Below, in pieces: positions 1-7,899 of a DNA stretch of 35,159 bases. This DNA is from an uncultured Peptococcaceae bacterium (GTDB lineage Bacteria > Bacillota > Desulfotomaculia > Desulfotomaculales > Desulfocucumaceae). The first letter of the stretch is position 1; every line of letters begins with the position of its first letter. The translations under genes were made by a program, and so were the position numbers. The stretch spans positions 1 through 35,159 of the forward strand of contig CATZDY010000022.1 of assembly GCA_958417755.1 (NCBI GenBank), given 5' to 3'. The notes under the pieces are model-generated. The model saw nothing but the letters and a program-made list of their open reading frames with translations, was not told the origin of the DNA and made no database searches.

Positions 1-78
1 AAAGGTAACGAATTGGCCTGAAAGATAGTAAGGATATACAGTTTTTCAAAATAAAAAAGTTTTTATCGCTGCTACATG

Positions 79-113
79 ACCAACACAATGGATAAGGGTG
101 TTGGTTTATTTTT
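79..113 (+). terminator. Intrinsic terminator upstream of the yidC remnant
   Basis: An 8-bp inverted repeat, ACCAACAC (79-86) and GTGTTGGT (98-105), is followed by a T-rich tract (TTATTTTT). This is the shape of a rho-independent terminator on the + strand. It would end a transcript entering from outside the left edge of the window, so the yidC remnant downstream is probably not read through from that side. Confidence 0.6.
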
Positions 114-195
114 GTCCATGCAAAGCATTATTTTAGAACAAAAGGAAATAAAAAATGATGTAAAAATTTAATTTTTGAAAAATTTATGAACCGCA

Positions 196-501
196 GTGCC
201 AAGGAATTCGTATATAAAAGTCCTTTTTGCTATTTTGGTTGGTATGACAACATTTATACAAAGCAGGATGATAAGCAATGGAACTGATAGAACCCACAAA
301 ATCATGCCCTATTTACTCCCTATTATGGTTGCCTATTTTGCCACCAAGGTTCCTGCAGGATTGGCCCTTTATTATATCATGTATAATGTATTGGGCATTG
401 TACAGCAAGTTTTCATATCAAAAAGCTTAAGGCTAATAAAAGAAAAAAAGGGCCAAGAAATAAGCTTGCCTCAAAAACATAAACATAATATAAAGAAATA
501 A
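196..501 (+). pseudogene. yidC: C-terminal remnant of a YidC/Oxa1-type membrane protein insertase
   Basis: The 101-residue frame has the hallmarks of the last two membrane segments of YidC/SpoIIIJ: the segment around residues 7-22 (LVGMTTFIQS) and the motif PAGLALYYIMYNVLGIVQQ near residues 53-71, followed by a basic tail. YidC inserts and folds proteins in the cytoplasmic membrane. Firmicute YidC proteins are usually about 210-280 residues with an N-terminal lipoprotein signal and five membrane segments. Here the first three segments, the catalytic arginine region and the signal are absent. The frame is closed upstream by a stop at 187-189, and the preceding bases hold only a terminator and AT-rich sequence. 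No good ribosome binding site precedes the GTG at 196. I read it as a truncated, probably non-functional copy. A very short orphan membrane protein is the alternative. Confidence 0.7.
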
Positions 502-571
502 GTTACAAAAAGAATGAGATAAGGTATTGTTTTTTGTCGTTTTCCATACTTGTAAATATGATAAGAGTTAC

Positions 572-618
572 TAAAAGCCGTTCCTGGATTGATAAAACTC
601 CTAAAAGAACGGCTTTTA
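572..618. terminator. Bidirectional intrinsic terminator
   Basis: A perfect 12-bp inverted repeat (TAAAAGCCGTTC at 572-583, GAACGGCTTTTA at 607-618) encloses a 23-nt loop. A-rich and T-rich flanks make it usable on both strands. It sits between the convergent yidC remnant and the LysR gene, whose stop codon is only a few bases away. Confidence 0.75.
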
Positions 619-621
619 ATT

Positions 622-1539
622 TTATGAATCAGTTGAATTTGAAGCAGGTGATGATGGTGTTGTGGCCAAAAGGGGAAGCTTTTGAAAAAATTCAACAGCA
701 TAATCTCTAAATAATTTGGTTGCTTCGGAAATATAGGTGGTATTTTTCCAGGAAAGATAGATATAGCGATTGCATTTTGGTTTTGATATGTTTAACAGAG
801 CAATGGAGGAGTTTGCGATATTGTTCCAGGTAATGGTTGGAATGAATGAGATGCCTAAGCCCAAATGAATAAAACCCCGGATTGTAGAGGGATCATCGCT
901 TTCCAAAACCACTTTGGGCTCAAAGCCTGCCAAACGGCAATATTCATCTGTGATTTCCCGCAAAGGCTTGCCTTTTTGTAAACTAATAAAAGGCTCATCT
1001 TTGACATCCGTAAGGGCAATGGAAGATTTTGTGGCCAAAGGATGTTCCTTAGGGAGAGCCAACAAAATTTCTTCTTCCAAGAGTGTAATGGTATTTGTAT
1101 CCTCTATCTTGGTTCTTCCTGAACTGATGCGGATATCGCAGCGCATGGTATCCATGGGATTGGTATGTTGGACAATGGCGATTTTGATATCTGGATATTG
1201 TTTTTTAAATCCTGAGATCAATACAGGGAGCCATTTTGATGCGGATTGCATGGAAATGGTAATTTCCTTTTCTACTTTTCTGTTGTTGTCAGCCAGCTCT
1301 GCTTGCATGTCCCGCAAATTAGTGAAAATAAGATGTGCATATTTTTGCACAATTACACCATTTTGGTTGAGAACAATGCGTTTTCCTATTCTGTCGAAAA
1401 GCGTAACCCCCAGTTCTGTTTCCAGGGTTTTAATCATTTTGCTTAATGCCGGTTGGGCCAAATGCAGTTCTTGAGCAGCTCTGGTCATGTGTTGTAGCTC
1501 TGCTACTTTGTCAAAATAAATGAGTTGTAATAGTTCCAT
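622..1539 (-). CDS. LysR-family transcriptional regulator, probable regulator of the mdc operon
   Basis: This 305-residue protein has a typical LysR layout. Residues 1-60 form the winged helix-turn-helix (MTRAAQELHLAQPALSKMIK, then LETELGVTLFDR). A linker helix follows, and then a periplasmic-binding-protein-like effector domain of about 200 residues with the late GLGISFIP motif. LysR regulators bind T-N11-A palindromes and respond to small metabolites. The gene is transcribed divergently from mdcA across a 333-bp gap, the usual arrangement for a LysR activator and its target, so control of malonate decarboxylase is inferred. A GAGGCG ribosome binding site lies six bases before the ATG. The C-terminal tail is Ser/Thr/Pro-rich. 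The effector (malonate or malonyl-ACP) cannot be read from sequence. The family call is firm and the target is an inference. Confidence 0.88.
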   Translation of the reverse strand: MELLQLIYFDKVAELQHMTRAAQELHLAQPALSKMIKTLETELGVTLFDRIGKRIVLNQNGVIVQKYAHLIFTNLRDMQAELADNNRKVEKEITISMQSASKWLPVLISGFKKQYPDIKIAIVQHTNPMDTMRCDIRISSGRTKIEDTNTITLLEEEILLALPKEHPLATKSSIALTDVKDEPFISLQKGKPLREITDEYCRLAGFEPKVVLESDDPSTIRGFIHLGLGISFIPTITWNNIANSSIALLNISKPKCNRYIYLSWKNTTYISEATKLFRDYAVEFFQKLPLLATTPSSPASNSTDS

Positions 1540-1584
1540 ATCGTCGCCTCAATTGGTAGTAATTATAGTATAAATATATTCTTT

Positions 1585-1619
1585 ATTATATATTTTTAAT
1601 TATAATACATCAAGTGTAT
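1585..1619 (-). promoter_or_regulatory. LysR-gene promoter overlapping a T-N11-A palindrome
   Basis: Read on the minus strand there is a -35 TTGATG (1608-1613), a 17-nt spacer and a -10 TATAAT (1585-1590). The -35 lies inside the inverted repeat ATACA-N5-TGTAT (1605-1619), which fits the LysR-type T-N11-A rule (T at 1606, A at 1618). A regulator bound here would block its own promoter and could activate the divergent mdc promoter. No strong -35/-10 pair is obvious on the + strand. TTGAAA at 1635-1640 is a weak candidate. Confidence 0.55.
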
Positions 1620-1717
1620 CATGAAAATGATTATTTGAAAAAATAAAATGGAAATGCATATGCAGGCAGGGAAAACCTGCTAAAAAACGTTCTGGGTAAA
1701 AGAATTCTTTGAGAAAA

Positions 1718-1756
1718 CATGATAGATCAATGATTGAAACTATCATGACATTTTTT
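1718..1756 (+). promoter_or_regulatory. Nested palindrome in the mdc leader (attenuator or operator)
   Basis: CATGATAG (1718-1725) and CTATCATG (1740-1747) form an 8-bp inverted repeat. Between them TCAAT-G-ATTGA (1727-1737) is a second, inner palindrome. A run of six T follows at 1751-1756. The element lies about 115-155 bases before mdcA. It could be an intrinsic terminator used as an attenuator or a protein-binding operator. The rest of the 1540-1872 gap is AT-rich with one small GCAGG/CCTGC hairpin (1666-1680) and no gene. Confidence 0.45.
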
Positions 1757-1872
1757 CGAAAAAAGAGCAAGCTTTTTGCATAACCAAGGAATAAAGATGC
1801 TAAAAAATTACTTATGCTTGTATCCCAAGAGAAAAACCAGGGTGGACATAAACAGAAAGGAAGCGTATCCAA

Positions 1873-3507
1873 ATGAAGCAATATTGGGATTTGGGGAAAA
1901 ATTCCAAAAAAGAGCGACTAAAGGCAGCTTCTTCCATGACCAAAACCAAAGTAATTCCTGCTGATAAAATAAGGCAATTTTTACAAACCGTAATCAAACC
2001 ATATGATACTGTTGTCTTGGAAGGGAATAATCAGAAGCAAGCTTCATTTTTATCAGCAGCACTGGCCAAAGTGGATGCAGAATTGATTCATCATTTGCAT
2101 ATGGTGCTTCCTTGTGTTTCCAGGCCGGAACATTTGGATTTGTTTGAGGATGCCATTGCTTGTACCTTAGATTTTTCCTATGCAGGAAACCAAAGTTTGC
2201 GGATTGCTCAAATGTTACAGGATAATGTTTTACAAATAGGTTCTGTGCATACTTATTTGGAATTGTATGCCCGGCTATTTGTGGATTTAATACCCCATGT
2301 GTGCTTGGTGGCTGCGGATGAAGGGGATAGCCAGGGGAATCTATATACAGGCAACAATACAGAAGATACGCCCACCTTGGTGGAAGCCACAGCTTTTAAG
2401 GATGGCATTGTGATTGCTCAAATCAATCAATTGGTGGAACAGGTGGAGCGGGTGGATATTCCTGGTGATTGGGTTGATTTTGTGGTGGTTGCGGATAAAC
2501 CTTATGAAGTAAAGCCTTTATTTACCAAAAACCCCCGGGATATTACGGAAATTCAGATTTTAATGGCCATGTTGTGTATCAAAGGAATTTATGCCAAACA
2601 TGGCGTGCAGTGTTTGAACCATGGAGTGGGATTTAATACTGCTGCCATTGAATTGTTATTGCCTACGTATGGAGAGTCTTTGGGTCTAAAAGGAAAAATT
2701 TGTACCAATTGGGTTTTAAATCCCCATCCTACCATTATTCCGGCCATTGAAAGCGGTTGGGTCAAACATATTTATTGTTTTGGTGGTGAATTGGGTATGA
2801 GCAATTATATTAAGCAAAGACCCGATGTTTTTGCCACAGGGCGGGATGGTTCTTTGCGTTCTAACCGCGCTTTGGCCCAAATGGCAGGTTTATACGGCAT
2901 TGATATGTTTATTGGTTCCACTTTGCAAATGGATGCTTGGGGCAATTCTTCCACTGTGACAGAAGGCCGTCTTTCTGGTTTTGGCGGTGCTCCGAATATG
3001 GGGCATAATACAGGTGGGAGAAGGCATTCCACCCCAGCATGGCAAAGTTTACAGCAAGAGGGCGATTCTTTGGGCAGGGGACGGAAGCTTGTGGTCCAAG
3101 CAGTGGAAACCTTTGGTGTGGGGGTAACACCAGTATTTGTGGAAACATTGGATGCTGTGGAAGTGGGAAAAAAGGCAGGTTTGCCCAACACCCCGGTCAT
3201 GATTTACGGAGATGATGTATCCCATGTGGTCACAGAACAAGGGATTGCGTATTTATACCAAGCCAGAAATTTGGAAGAACGCAAAGCAGCTTTGGCTGCC
3301 ATAGCAGGGGTTACGCCTTTGGGAAGAAGCATTACTGTGGATGAAATTAAAACCCTGCGGAATCAAGGATTGGTGGCCACTTTGGAGGATCTTGGTATCC
3401 GGGCAACAGATGCGAAACGCAGCTTATTGGCTGCAAGAAATATGCAGGAGTTGGTGGATTGGTCAGGAGGATTATATGAACCACCCCAGGAGTTTAAAAG
3501 TTGGTAA
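1873..3507 (+). CDS. mdcA: Malonate decarboxylase subunit alpha (acetyl-S-ACP:malonate ACP transferase)
   Basis: MdcA swaps the acetyl group on the acyl carrier subunit for malonate, giving malonyl-S-ACP and acetate in the cytoplasmic malonate decarboxylase complex. The 544-residue length is usual for the family. Recognisable MdcA stretches include VLEGNNQKQASFL near residue 48, VCLVAADEGDSQGNLYTGNN near 153-172, NHGVGFNTAAIELLLPTYG near 250, and the long glycine-rich block AWGNSSTVTEGRLSGFGGAP near 355-375. It resembles the alpha subunits of citrate lyase and other CoA transferases in fold. An AGAAAGGAAG ribosome binding site sits about nine bases before the ATG. It is the first gene of a tightly overlapping mdcABC(DE)GH operon. 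The N-terminal 20 residues are Lys-rich and could be an extension, since a later start is possible. Confidence 0.93.
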   Translation: MKQYWDLGKNSKKERLKAASSMTKTKVIPADKIRQFLQTVIKPYDTVVLEGNNQKQASFLSAALAKVDAELIHHLHMVLPCVSRPEHLDLFEDAIACTLDFSYAGNQSLRIAQMLQDNVLQIGSVHTYLELYARLFVDLIPHVCLVAADEGDSQGNLYTGNNTEDTPTLVEATAFKDGIVIAQINQLVEQVERVDIPGDWVDFVVVADKPYEVKPLFTKNPRDITEIQILMAMLCIKGIYAKHGVQCLNHGVGFNTAAIELLLPTYGESLGLKGKICTNWVLNPHPTIIPAIESGWVKHIYCFGGELGMSNYIKQRPDVFATGRDGSLRSNRALAQMAGLYGIDMFIGSTLQMDAWGNSSTVTEGRLSGFGGAPNMGHNTGGRRHSTPAWQSLQQEGDSLGRGRKLVVQAVETFGVGVTPVFVETLDAVEVGKKAGLPNTPVMIYGDDVSHVVTEQGIAYLYQARNLEERKAALAAIAGVTPLGRSITVDEIKTLRNQGLVATLEDLGIRATDAKRSLLAARNMQELVDWSGGLYEPPQEFKSW

Positions 3508-4432
3508 CAGTGCTCAGAAATATTGGTTCTGCCAGCTGCTTTCTCAATGTGCCGTAAAGGCTTTGGTGTTAGAGGCTTCCTTAACCCCAAAACCTGGTTT
3601 GGTTGATCAACAGAATCAGGGGGCCCATAGGGATTTAACCTATGCCCTGATGCTCCAATCCGCTTGGGCCTTGCAGCCATATTTTTTAACCGTAGCGTTG
3701 GCGGCTTATGGCCAAGCAGTGACAAAAGAGTTATGGGAACAGCTTTACACCATTGGATTGGGCGGGGAAAAGCAAATGTATCAGGTTACTGGTGACATCA
3801 ATACCCACAAAGGGGCCATTTGGACTCTTGGCTTATTGGTGGCTGGGACAGCAATGGGTGGTTACAGGGCTCTAAGGGCAGAACAAATCATGGCCCAAGG
3901 CGCGGCCTTGGCCAATCTTTCATTTGCCGAGGAAGGTTTAGGTTTAAGGAATACCCATGGCCAGATTGTAACCCAAACCTATGGGGTCTTGGGCGCCAAA
4001 GGACAAGCCCAGGCTGGCTTTCCTCATTTGCGCCAGGTTGCTAGGCCTTTTTTGCAAGAGACCAAACAAGCTGGTTGGGATAAAGTCAAAGGTTATTTGT
4101 TTGTTTTGCTGGGTTTGATGGCTACTTTGGATGATACTTGTGTCTTATATCGGGGAGGGGAAGCTGGACTCCATTATGTACAGGCAGGGGCCAGGGAATT
4201 GTTGGCTTTGGATTGGAGTACTTCTGTACCCCAAAAATCTTTGTATTGTTTTGATCAAGAGTTGATAAGTAAGAACATATCCTCAGGAGGAGCTGCTGAT
4301 TTATTGGCTGCTGCCATTTACTTTGATTTGTTGGAAGGGATAGAAAAATGGAACAACTACACTACCAATACACAGGAAATAGGCTTTTACAAAAACCGAG
4401 CCATGTGGGAGTTGTGGCTTCAGGGAATTTAG
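3476..4432 (+). CDS. mdcB: Triphosphoribosyl-dephospho-CoA synthase
   Basis: MdcB (CitG/MdcB family) makes 2'-(5''-triphosphoribosyl)-3'-dephospho-CoA from ATP and dephospho-CoA, the precursor of the prosthetic group on the acyl carrier subunit. Family motifs are clear: EASLTPKPGLVD near residues 33-44, GAHRD just after it, and GDINTHKGAIWTLGLL near 110. I chose the ATG at 3476 because a perfect AGGAGG (3465-3470) precedes it by five bases and the protein then begins at the usual place. The frame is open further upstream, but only as a shadow of mdcA. The gene overlaps the end of mdcA by 32 bp, suggesting translational coupling. Length is 318 residues, slightly longer than typical MdcB (about 290). 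Confidence 0.9.
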   Translation: MNHPRSLKVGNSAQKYWFCQLLSQCAVKALVLEASLTPKPGLVDQQNQGAHRDLTYALMLQSAWALQPYFLTVALAAYGQAVTKELWEQLYTIGLGGEKQMYQVTGDINTHKGAIWTLGLLVAGTAMGGYRALRAEQIMAQGAALANLSFAEEGLGLRNTHGQIVTQTYGVLGAKGQAQAGFPHLRQVARPFLQETKQAGWDKVKGYLFVLLGLMATLDDTCVLYRGGEAGLHYVQAGARELLALDWSTSVPQKSLYCFDQELISKNISSGGAADLLAAAIYFDLLEGIEKWNNYTTNTQEIGFYKNRAMWELWLQGI

Positions 4433-4650
4433 AAGTTTTGATGGTCCCAGCCCAAAGCACCTTGGGACAGGTGCATATTACCACGAAATTTGATGGCAAT
4501 GGGGTGATTTGGCAAGCCATATTAGAACGTTTTTTTGCAGAGCACCCGGTGGCAGCTGATATTGAGATCAATGATTTTGGTGCAACCCCTGGAGTGGTTT
4601 TTTTGCGTTTATTACAAGCATTGGAGGCCAGTGGATATGAAAAGGAATGA
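4348..4650 (+). CDS. mdcC: Malonate decarboxylase acyl carrier protein (subunit delta)
   Basis: This 100-residue protein is the delta subunit, which carries the 2'-(5''-phosphoribosyl)-3'-dephospho-CoA arm as a thioester shuttle for acetyl and malonyl groups. Residues 24-29 (ASGNLE) hold Ser25, the position expected to be modified in this family. The C-terminal conserved block INDFGATPGVVFLRLLQALE lies near residues 73-92. The GGAAGGGAT ribosome binding site and the whole start region lie inside the end of mdcB: the two genes overlap by 85 bp in different frames, an unusually long overlap that should tie their translation together. It also overlaps the following gene by 14 bp. Confidence 0.92.
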   Translation: MEQLHYQYTGNRLLQKPSHVGVVASGNLEVLMVPAQSTLGQVHITTKFDGNGVIWQAILERFFAEHPVAADIEINDFGATPGVVFLRLLQALEASGYEKE

Positions 4651-6295
4651 GAGTTTTGTGGAACTATCCCCACGACAACGAATCCAAGCCATTTTAGACC
4701 AGGGCAGTTTTACAGAATGCTTATCACCCTTTGCCCGTCTGAAATCCCCCCATTTGCTGGCCCAGGGCATAGTCCCCCAATGTGACGACGGCATTGTGAT
4801 TGCCAAAGGAAGTATCCAAGGACAGCCCACTGTGGTGATTTCCTTTGAAGGTGGGTTCCAGGGAGGAGGGTTGGGGGAGATATCGGGGGCAAAATTTGCT
4901 GGTGCTTTGGAACTTGTATTACAGGACAACCGGCATGGCATGCCAACGCGACCAGTGATCATCTATGATACAGGCGGGGTTCGGCTGCAAGAGGCAAATT
5001 ATGGTTTGCTGGCCATTGCAGAGATTGCTTCTGTTTTGGTGGAATTACGCCAATACCAGCCTGTGATTGGGGTGATTCCCGGTAAAGTGGGTTGTTTTGG
5101 GGGCATGTCCATTACAGCAGGGCTATGTAGTTATCTAATTATGACCAGGGAAGGAAGATTAACCTTAAATGGACCAGAAGTGATTGAGCAGGAGGCTGGG
5201 ATTTTGGAATTTGATGCCAGCGACAAAGGGCTGATTTGGGATACCATTGGTGGTTATACCCGGGTCATGACTGGATTGGCTGATGTATTGGTGGAGGATG
5301 ATGTTCCCAAGGTGTTGGCTGGCATTAAAGATTGTTGGTCCAAAGGAATTCCTGTACCTAGGACTACAAAAATAGAAGAGCACCAAACCATGTTGGCTAC
5401 CATTGATCCCCATACTTCTCTTTGCCCCAAAACCTTTCGTCATTGGACAAAAAGAAGTCCTATCCCCATGGAATCCTCCCCTGGAGATGAAGAGCCCAGC
5501 CGAGGAAGAACTTGGTTTCAAGCTTTAACGAATTTTGCCCCAAACCAGTCTTTGCTCCCTTCTGTTCTTTGTGCGGATAGCCAATGGGAAGGGCATTCCC
5601 TAAGGATTCTTTCTGTGGTGCCGGATGGGCATAGCCGTTTCCCCCGGGCTAGAAAAGGGGAAATAGGCGTGGAGCAAGGTTGGGAATTGGCCAGGTGCAT
5701 CCGGGAGGCCATGGCAGAGGATCAAGGAAAACAGCCCCGGGCTATTGTGGCCATTGTGGATGTACCTAGCCAGGCTTATGGTTATAAAGAAGAGCTGTTG
5801 GGTTTATTTTTGGCTTGTTCTGCAGCAGTAGACGCCTATGCAAGCGCCAGGTTGGCCGGTCATCCGGTGCTGACCTTGATTGTAGGCAACGCCATATCCG
5901 GGGCTTTTTTAGCCCATGGGTTGCAAGGAAGTTATATGCTTGCCTTGGATGATGAGCGGGTTACGGTTCATGCTATGGGGAAAAAATCAGCAGCCCGGAT
6001 TACCAAACGCTCTGTGGCGGAATTGGAAGAAGCAGCCAAGAATGTGCCTGGCATTGCCTATGATATTCATTCGTTTGACCAATTGGGGGCTGTGAATCGA
6101 CTTTTACGCTTGCAGGATCACGACAATCCTACAAAGCAGGATGTACAGCAAGTAAAGGGTGAAATTGTGCAGGGTTTGGCAATAATTTTACAGCAAGGCA
6201 ATGACTTAAGCTATCGCCTAAAAACGGAAAAAGGCCAAACACAACGCGGCCTTTCTGTGGAAATTCGGGAAAGGTTGCGCCAAGGATGGAGTTAG
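4637..6295 (+). CDS. mdcDE: Fused malonate decarboxylase subunits beta and gamma (MdcD-MdcE)
   Basis: This 552-residue protein joins two subunits that are usually separate. Residues 1 to about 250 match MdcD, the carboxyltransferase-like beta subunit: SPHLLAQGIVPQCDDGIVIA (37-56), GGFQGGGLGEISGAK (72-86), DTGGVRLQEAN (111-121), LNGPEVIEQEAGI (177-189). Residues 288-552 match MdcE: RFPRARKGEIG (334-344), VDVPSQAYGYKEELLG (374-389), GNAISGAFLAHGL (417-429), VHAMGKKSAARITKRSV (444-460). Together they decarboxylate malonyl-S-ACP to acetyl-S-ACP and CO2. The join is a Pro/Ser/Glu-rich linker near residues 250-287. The frame runs through without a stop. Start 4637 is preceded by GGAGG nine bases upstream and overlaps mdcC. 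No biotin-carrier domain or biotin attachment motif is visible, consistent with the biotin-independent type. Confidence 0.9.
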   Translation: MKRNESFVELSPRQRIQAILDQGSFTECLSPFARLKSPHLLAQGIVPQCDDGIVIAKGSIQGQPTVVISFEGGFQGGGLGEISGAKFAGALELVLQDNRHGMPTRPVIIYDTGGVRLQEANYGLLAIAEIASVLVELRQYQPVIGVIPGKVGCFGGMSITAGLCSYLIMTREGRLTLNGPEVIEQEAGILEFDASDKGLIWDTIGGYTRVMTGLADVLVEDDVPKVLAGIKDCWSKGIPVPRTTKIEEHQTMLATIDPHTSLCPKTFRHWTKRSPIPMESSPGDEEPSRGRTWFQALTNFAPNQSLLPSVLCADSQWEGHSLRILSVVPDGHSRFPRARKGEIGVEQGWELARCIREAMAEDQGKQPRAIVAIVDVPSQAYGYKEELLGLFLACSAAVDAYASARLAGHPVLTLIVGNAISGAFLAHGLQGSYMLALDDERVTVHAMGKKSAARITKRSVAELEEAAKNVPGIAYDIHSFDQLGAVNRLLRLQDHDNPTKQDVQQVKGEIVQGLAIILQQGNDLSYRLKTEKGQTQRGLSVEIRERLRQGWS

Positions 6296-6900
6296 AAGTA
6301 TTTGATCTCCTGATTTTAGAAAAAGACTGCCCTTTGGTAACAGAACAAAAAATCCCTGCCTGGGTTTATGATGCTTTGCAGCAGTTTCCTTTGGTAGTGG
6401 TGCGGCGAGGAATTGGGACAAAGGGGGTTTCCCTCATTCCCATTGGTATTCGGGGAAAGCAAAGGGAACAGCGTTTTGGTTGTTGGGTAAAAAGGGAAGC
6501 TGTACAAAGAGCCATCAAACCAGAACACATCATGTTGCCTTACACAGGACCTTATGCCGCAGCATTGCAACAAATCAAAGAAATTTTGCATCCCTATGCA
6601 ATCCCCTGGGGCCCCACTGGTAGTGTGGGATACCAATTGGCTGCGCAAATCCAATGTACCCATGTTAACAGTGATTTAGATTTGTTGTTAAAGCCCTGCA
6701 ACAAAGTATCAGTACAAGATGCCCGGATAATCTATGCGCAATTGCGCCCAATCAAGCCCCAGGTGGACGCAGTGCTGTATACAGGGAAAGGATTTTTGGT
6801 TTTAGAGGAATATGCCTGTCAGTCTCCTCCTTATTTAATGAAAACCCAGGCAGGAGCAGCTTTGTTTGATAAGGTATGGATGGAGAGGGCTTATGGATAA
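6286..6900 (+). CDS. mdcG: Phosphoribosyl-dephospho-CoA transferase (holo-ACP synthase)
   Basis: MdcG transfers the phosphoribosyl-dephospho-CoA arm made by MdcB onto the serine of MdcC. The protein is 204 residues. The nucleotidyltransferase signature is visible: TGSVGYQLA (111-119) followed by THVNSDLDLLL (125-135), whose Asp130 and Asp132 would bind metal. An AVLYTGKGFLVLEEYA-type block lies near 162-177. It overlaps mdcDE by 10 bp and mdcH by 8 bp, so it sits inside a continuously coupled operon. Its presence with mdcB and mdcC shows the whole cofactor-attachment pathway is encoded locally. Confidence 0.9.
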   Translation: MELEVFDLLILEKDCPLVTEQKIPAWVYDALQQFPLVVVRRGIGTKGVSLIPIGIRGKQREQRFGCWVKREAVQRAIKPEHIMLPYTGPYAAALQQIKEILHPYAIPWGPTGSVGYQLAAQIQCTHVNSDLDLLLKPCNKVSVQDARIIYAQLRPIKPQVDAVLYTGKGFLVLEEYACQSPPYLMKTQAGAALFDKVWMERAYG

Positions 6901-7810
6901 GGTAGCTTTTCTATATACAGGGCAAGGTATGCAATATCCCGGTATGCTTGGAGACTTGCCTCAGACAGAACGAACCCAGCAGCTTTTGAACCAGGCCATG
7001 CATCTGGTAGGGTGCTCTGATTCTGCCTGGGATACTCCGGAAAATCTGCAGCATACACAATATGTGCAGCTCAGTATTTTTCTATCAGAATATATTTTGA
7101 GCCAGCATGTATTGGCCCAGGGATATGAACCTGCCTTTGTATTTGGTCATTCTGTGGGTGCTTTTGCAGCAGCAGCAGCAGCAGGGGCCCTATCCTTTAC
7201 AGATGGTTTGCACTTGGTGTCTTTGCGTGGTAGCATGATGGAGGCTGCTTATCCCAGAGGATATGGTATGTTGGCAGTGGATGGTTTATCCCAGCATTTG
7301 TTGGCAGAATTTTTACAAACAAATGAAAAGGATGTCTATCTGGCCAATAGCAATGCGCCAACCCAAATGATTTTATCAGGAGCTTTGGAAGCATTGCAGC
7401 GATTTTCCCAATCATTAAAAGAATTGTATCCTGTCAAAACAATGTTTTTAAATATTACCGTGCCTTCCCATTGTGCTTTGCTTCATCCCGTTGCTCTTGC
7501 CTTGCAACAAGAAATGCAGCAAATTTCTTTTTTGAATCCTTCCATTGCCTATATCATGAATACCACAGGCCGGCGTACCAAAAAGGCCATGGATATCCGA
7601 AAGGATTTAGGCCAAGGGGTATCCCATTTGGTACGGTGGTATGAGGGGATCCGTTTGTTATGTGAATTGGGTGTAGAGGTATTTGTGGAAATGAGCCAAG
7701 CTTCTACATTATGTCAGTTGGGCAGAAGTTGTTTTCCAGAAAAAAGATGGGTTTCTTGGGGTGAATGGGGAGAAAATAATGTTTGTTTGTTATTATCAGC
7801 TTGTATCTAA
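6893..7810 (+). CDS. mdcH: Malonyl-CoA:ACP transferase subunit epsilon
   Basis: MdcH loads malonyl from malonyl-CoA onto the acyl carrier subunit to start the catalytic cycle. The 305-residue protein has an FabD-like acyltransferase fold: N-terminal YTGQGMQYPGML (8-19) and the nucleophile elbow GHSVGA (85-90) with Ser87 as the catalytic serine. A later PSHCALL provides the expected histidine. The start at 6893 is chosen because it follows a GGAGAGGG site and overlaps the mdcG stop by 8 bp. Earlier in-frame starts would only read inside mdcG. It is the last gene of the mdc operon. No mdcF or mdcLM transporter follows, and no clear terminator is visible before rplS. Confidence 0.88.
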   Translation: MDKVAFLYTGQGMQYPGMLGDLPQTERTQQLLNQAMHLVGCSDSAWDTPENLQHTQYVQLSIFLSEYILSQHVLAQGYEPAFVFGHSVGAFAAAAAAGALSFTDGLHLVSLRGSMMEAAYPRGYGMLAVDGLSQHLLAEFLQTNEKDVYLANSNAPTQMILSGALEALQRFSQSLKELYPVKTMFLNITVPSHCALLHPVALALQQEMQQISFLNPSIAYIMNTTGRRTKKAMDIRKDLGQGVSHLVRWYEGIRLLCELGVEVFVEMSQASTLCQLGRSCFPEKRWVSWGEWGENNVCLLLSACI

Positions 7811-7863
7811 CTTATGTATCCATTACTAAGCTTTTTATTGATTTTAATTAAGAGGAATTTAGT

Positions 7864-7892
7864 TTGCGCTGATTTTCGCTTTATGATATAAT
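7864..7892 (+). promoter_or_regulatory. Sigma-A-type promoter for rplS
   Basis: A -35 TTGCGC (7864-7869), a 17-nt spacer and a perfect -10 TATAAT (7887-7892) lie in the gap after mdcH. Transcription would begin near 7900, just before a structured leader and rplS. This separates the housekeeping block from the mdc operon. Confidence 0.7.
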
Positions 7893-7899
7893 TACCAGC

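Noticed and set aside
914..1474. A 186-codon open frame on the + strand opposite the LysR gene
   Set aside because: It is antisense to a clear LysR protein, has no recognisable domain and no ribosome binding site.
1600..1997. Short frames on both strands around the mdcA leader and start
   Set aside because: They overlap the regulatory region or the N-terminus of mdcA and show no family features.
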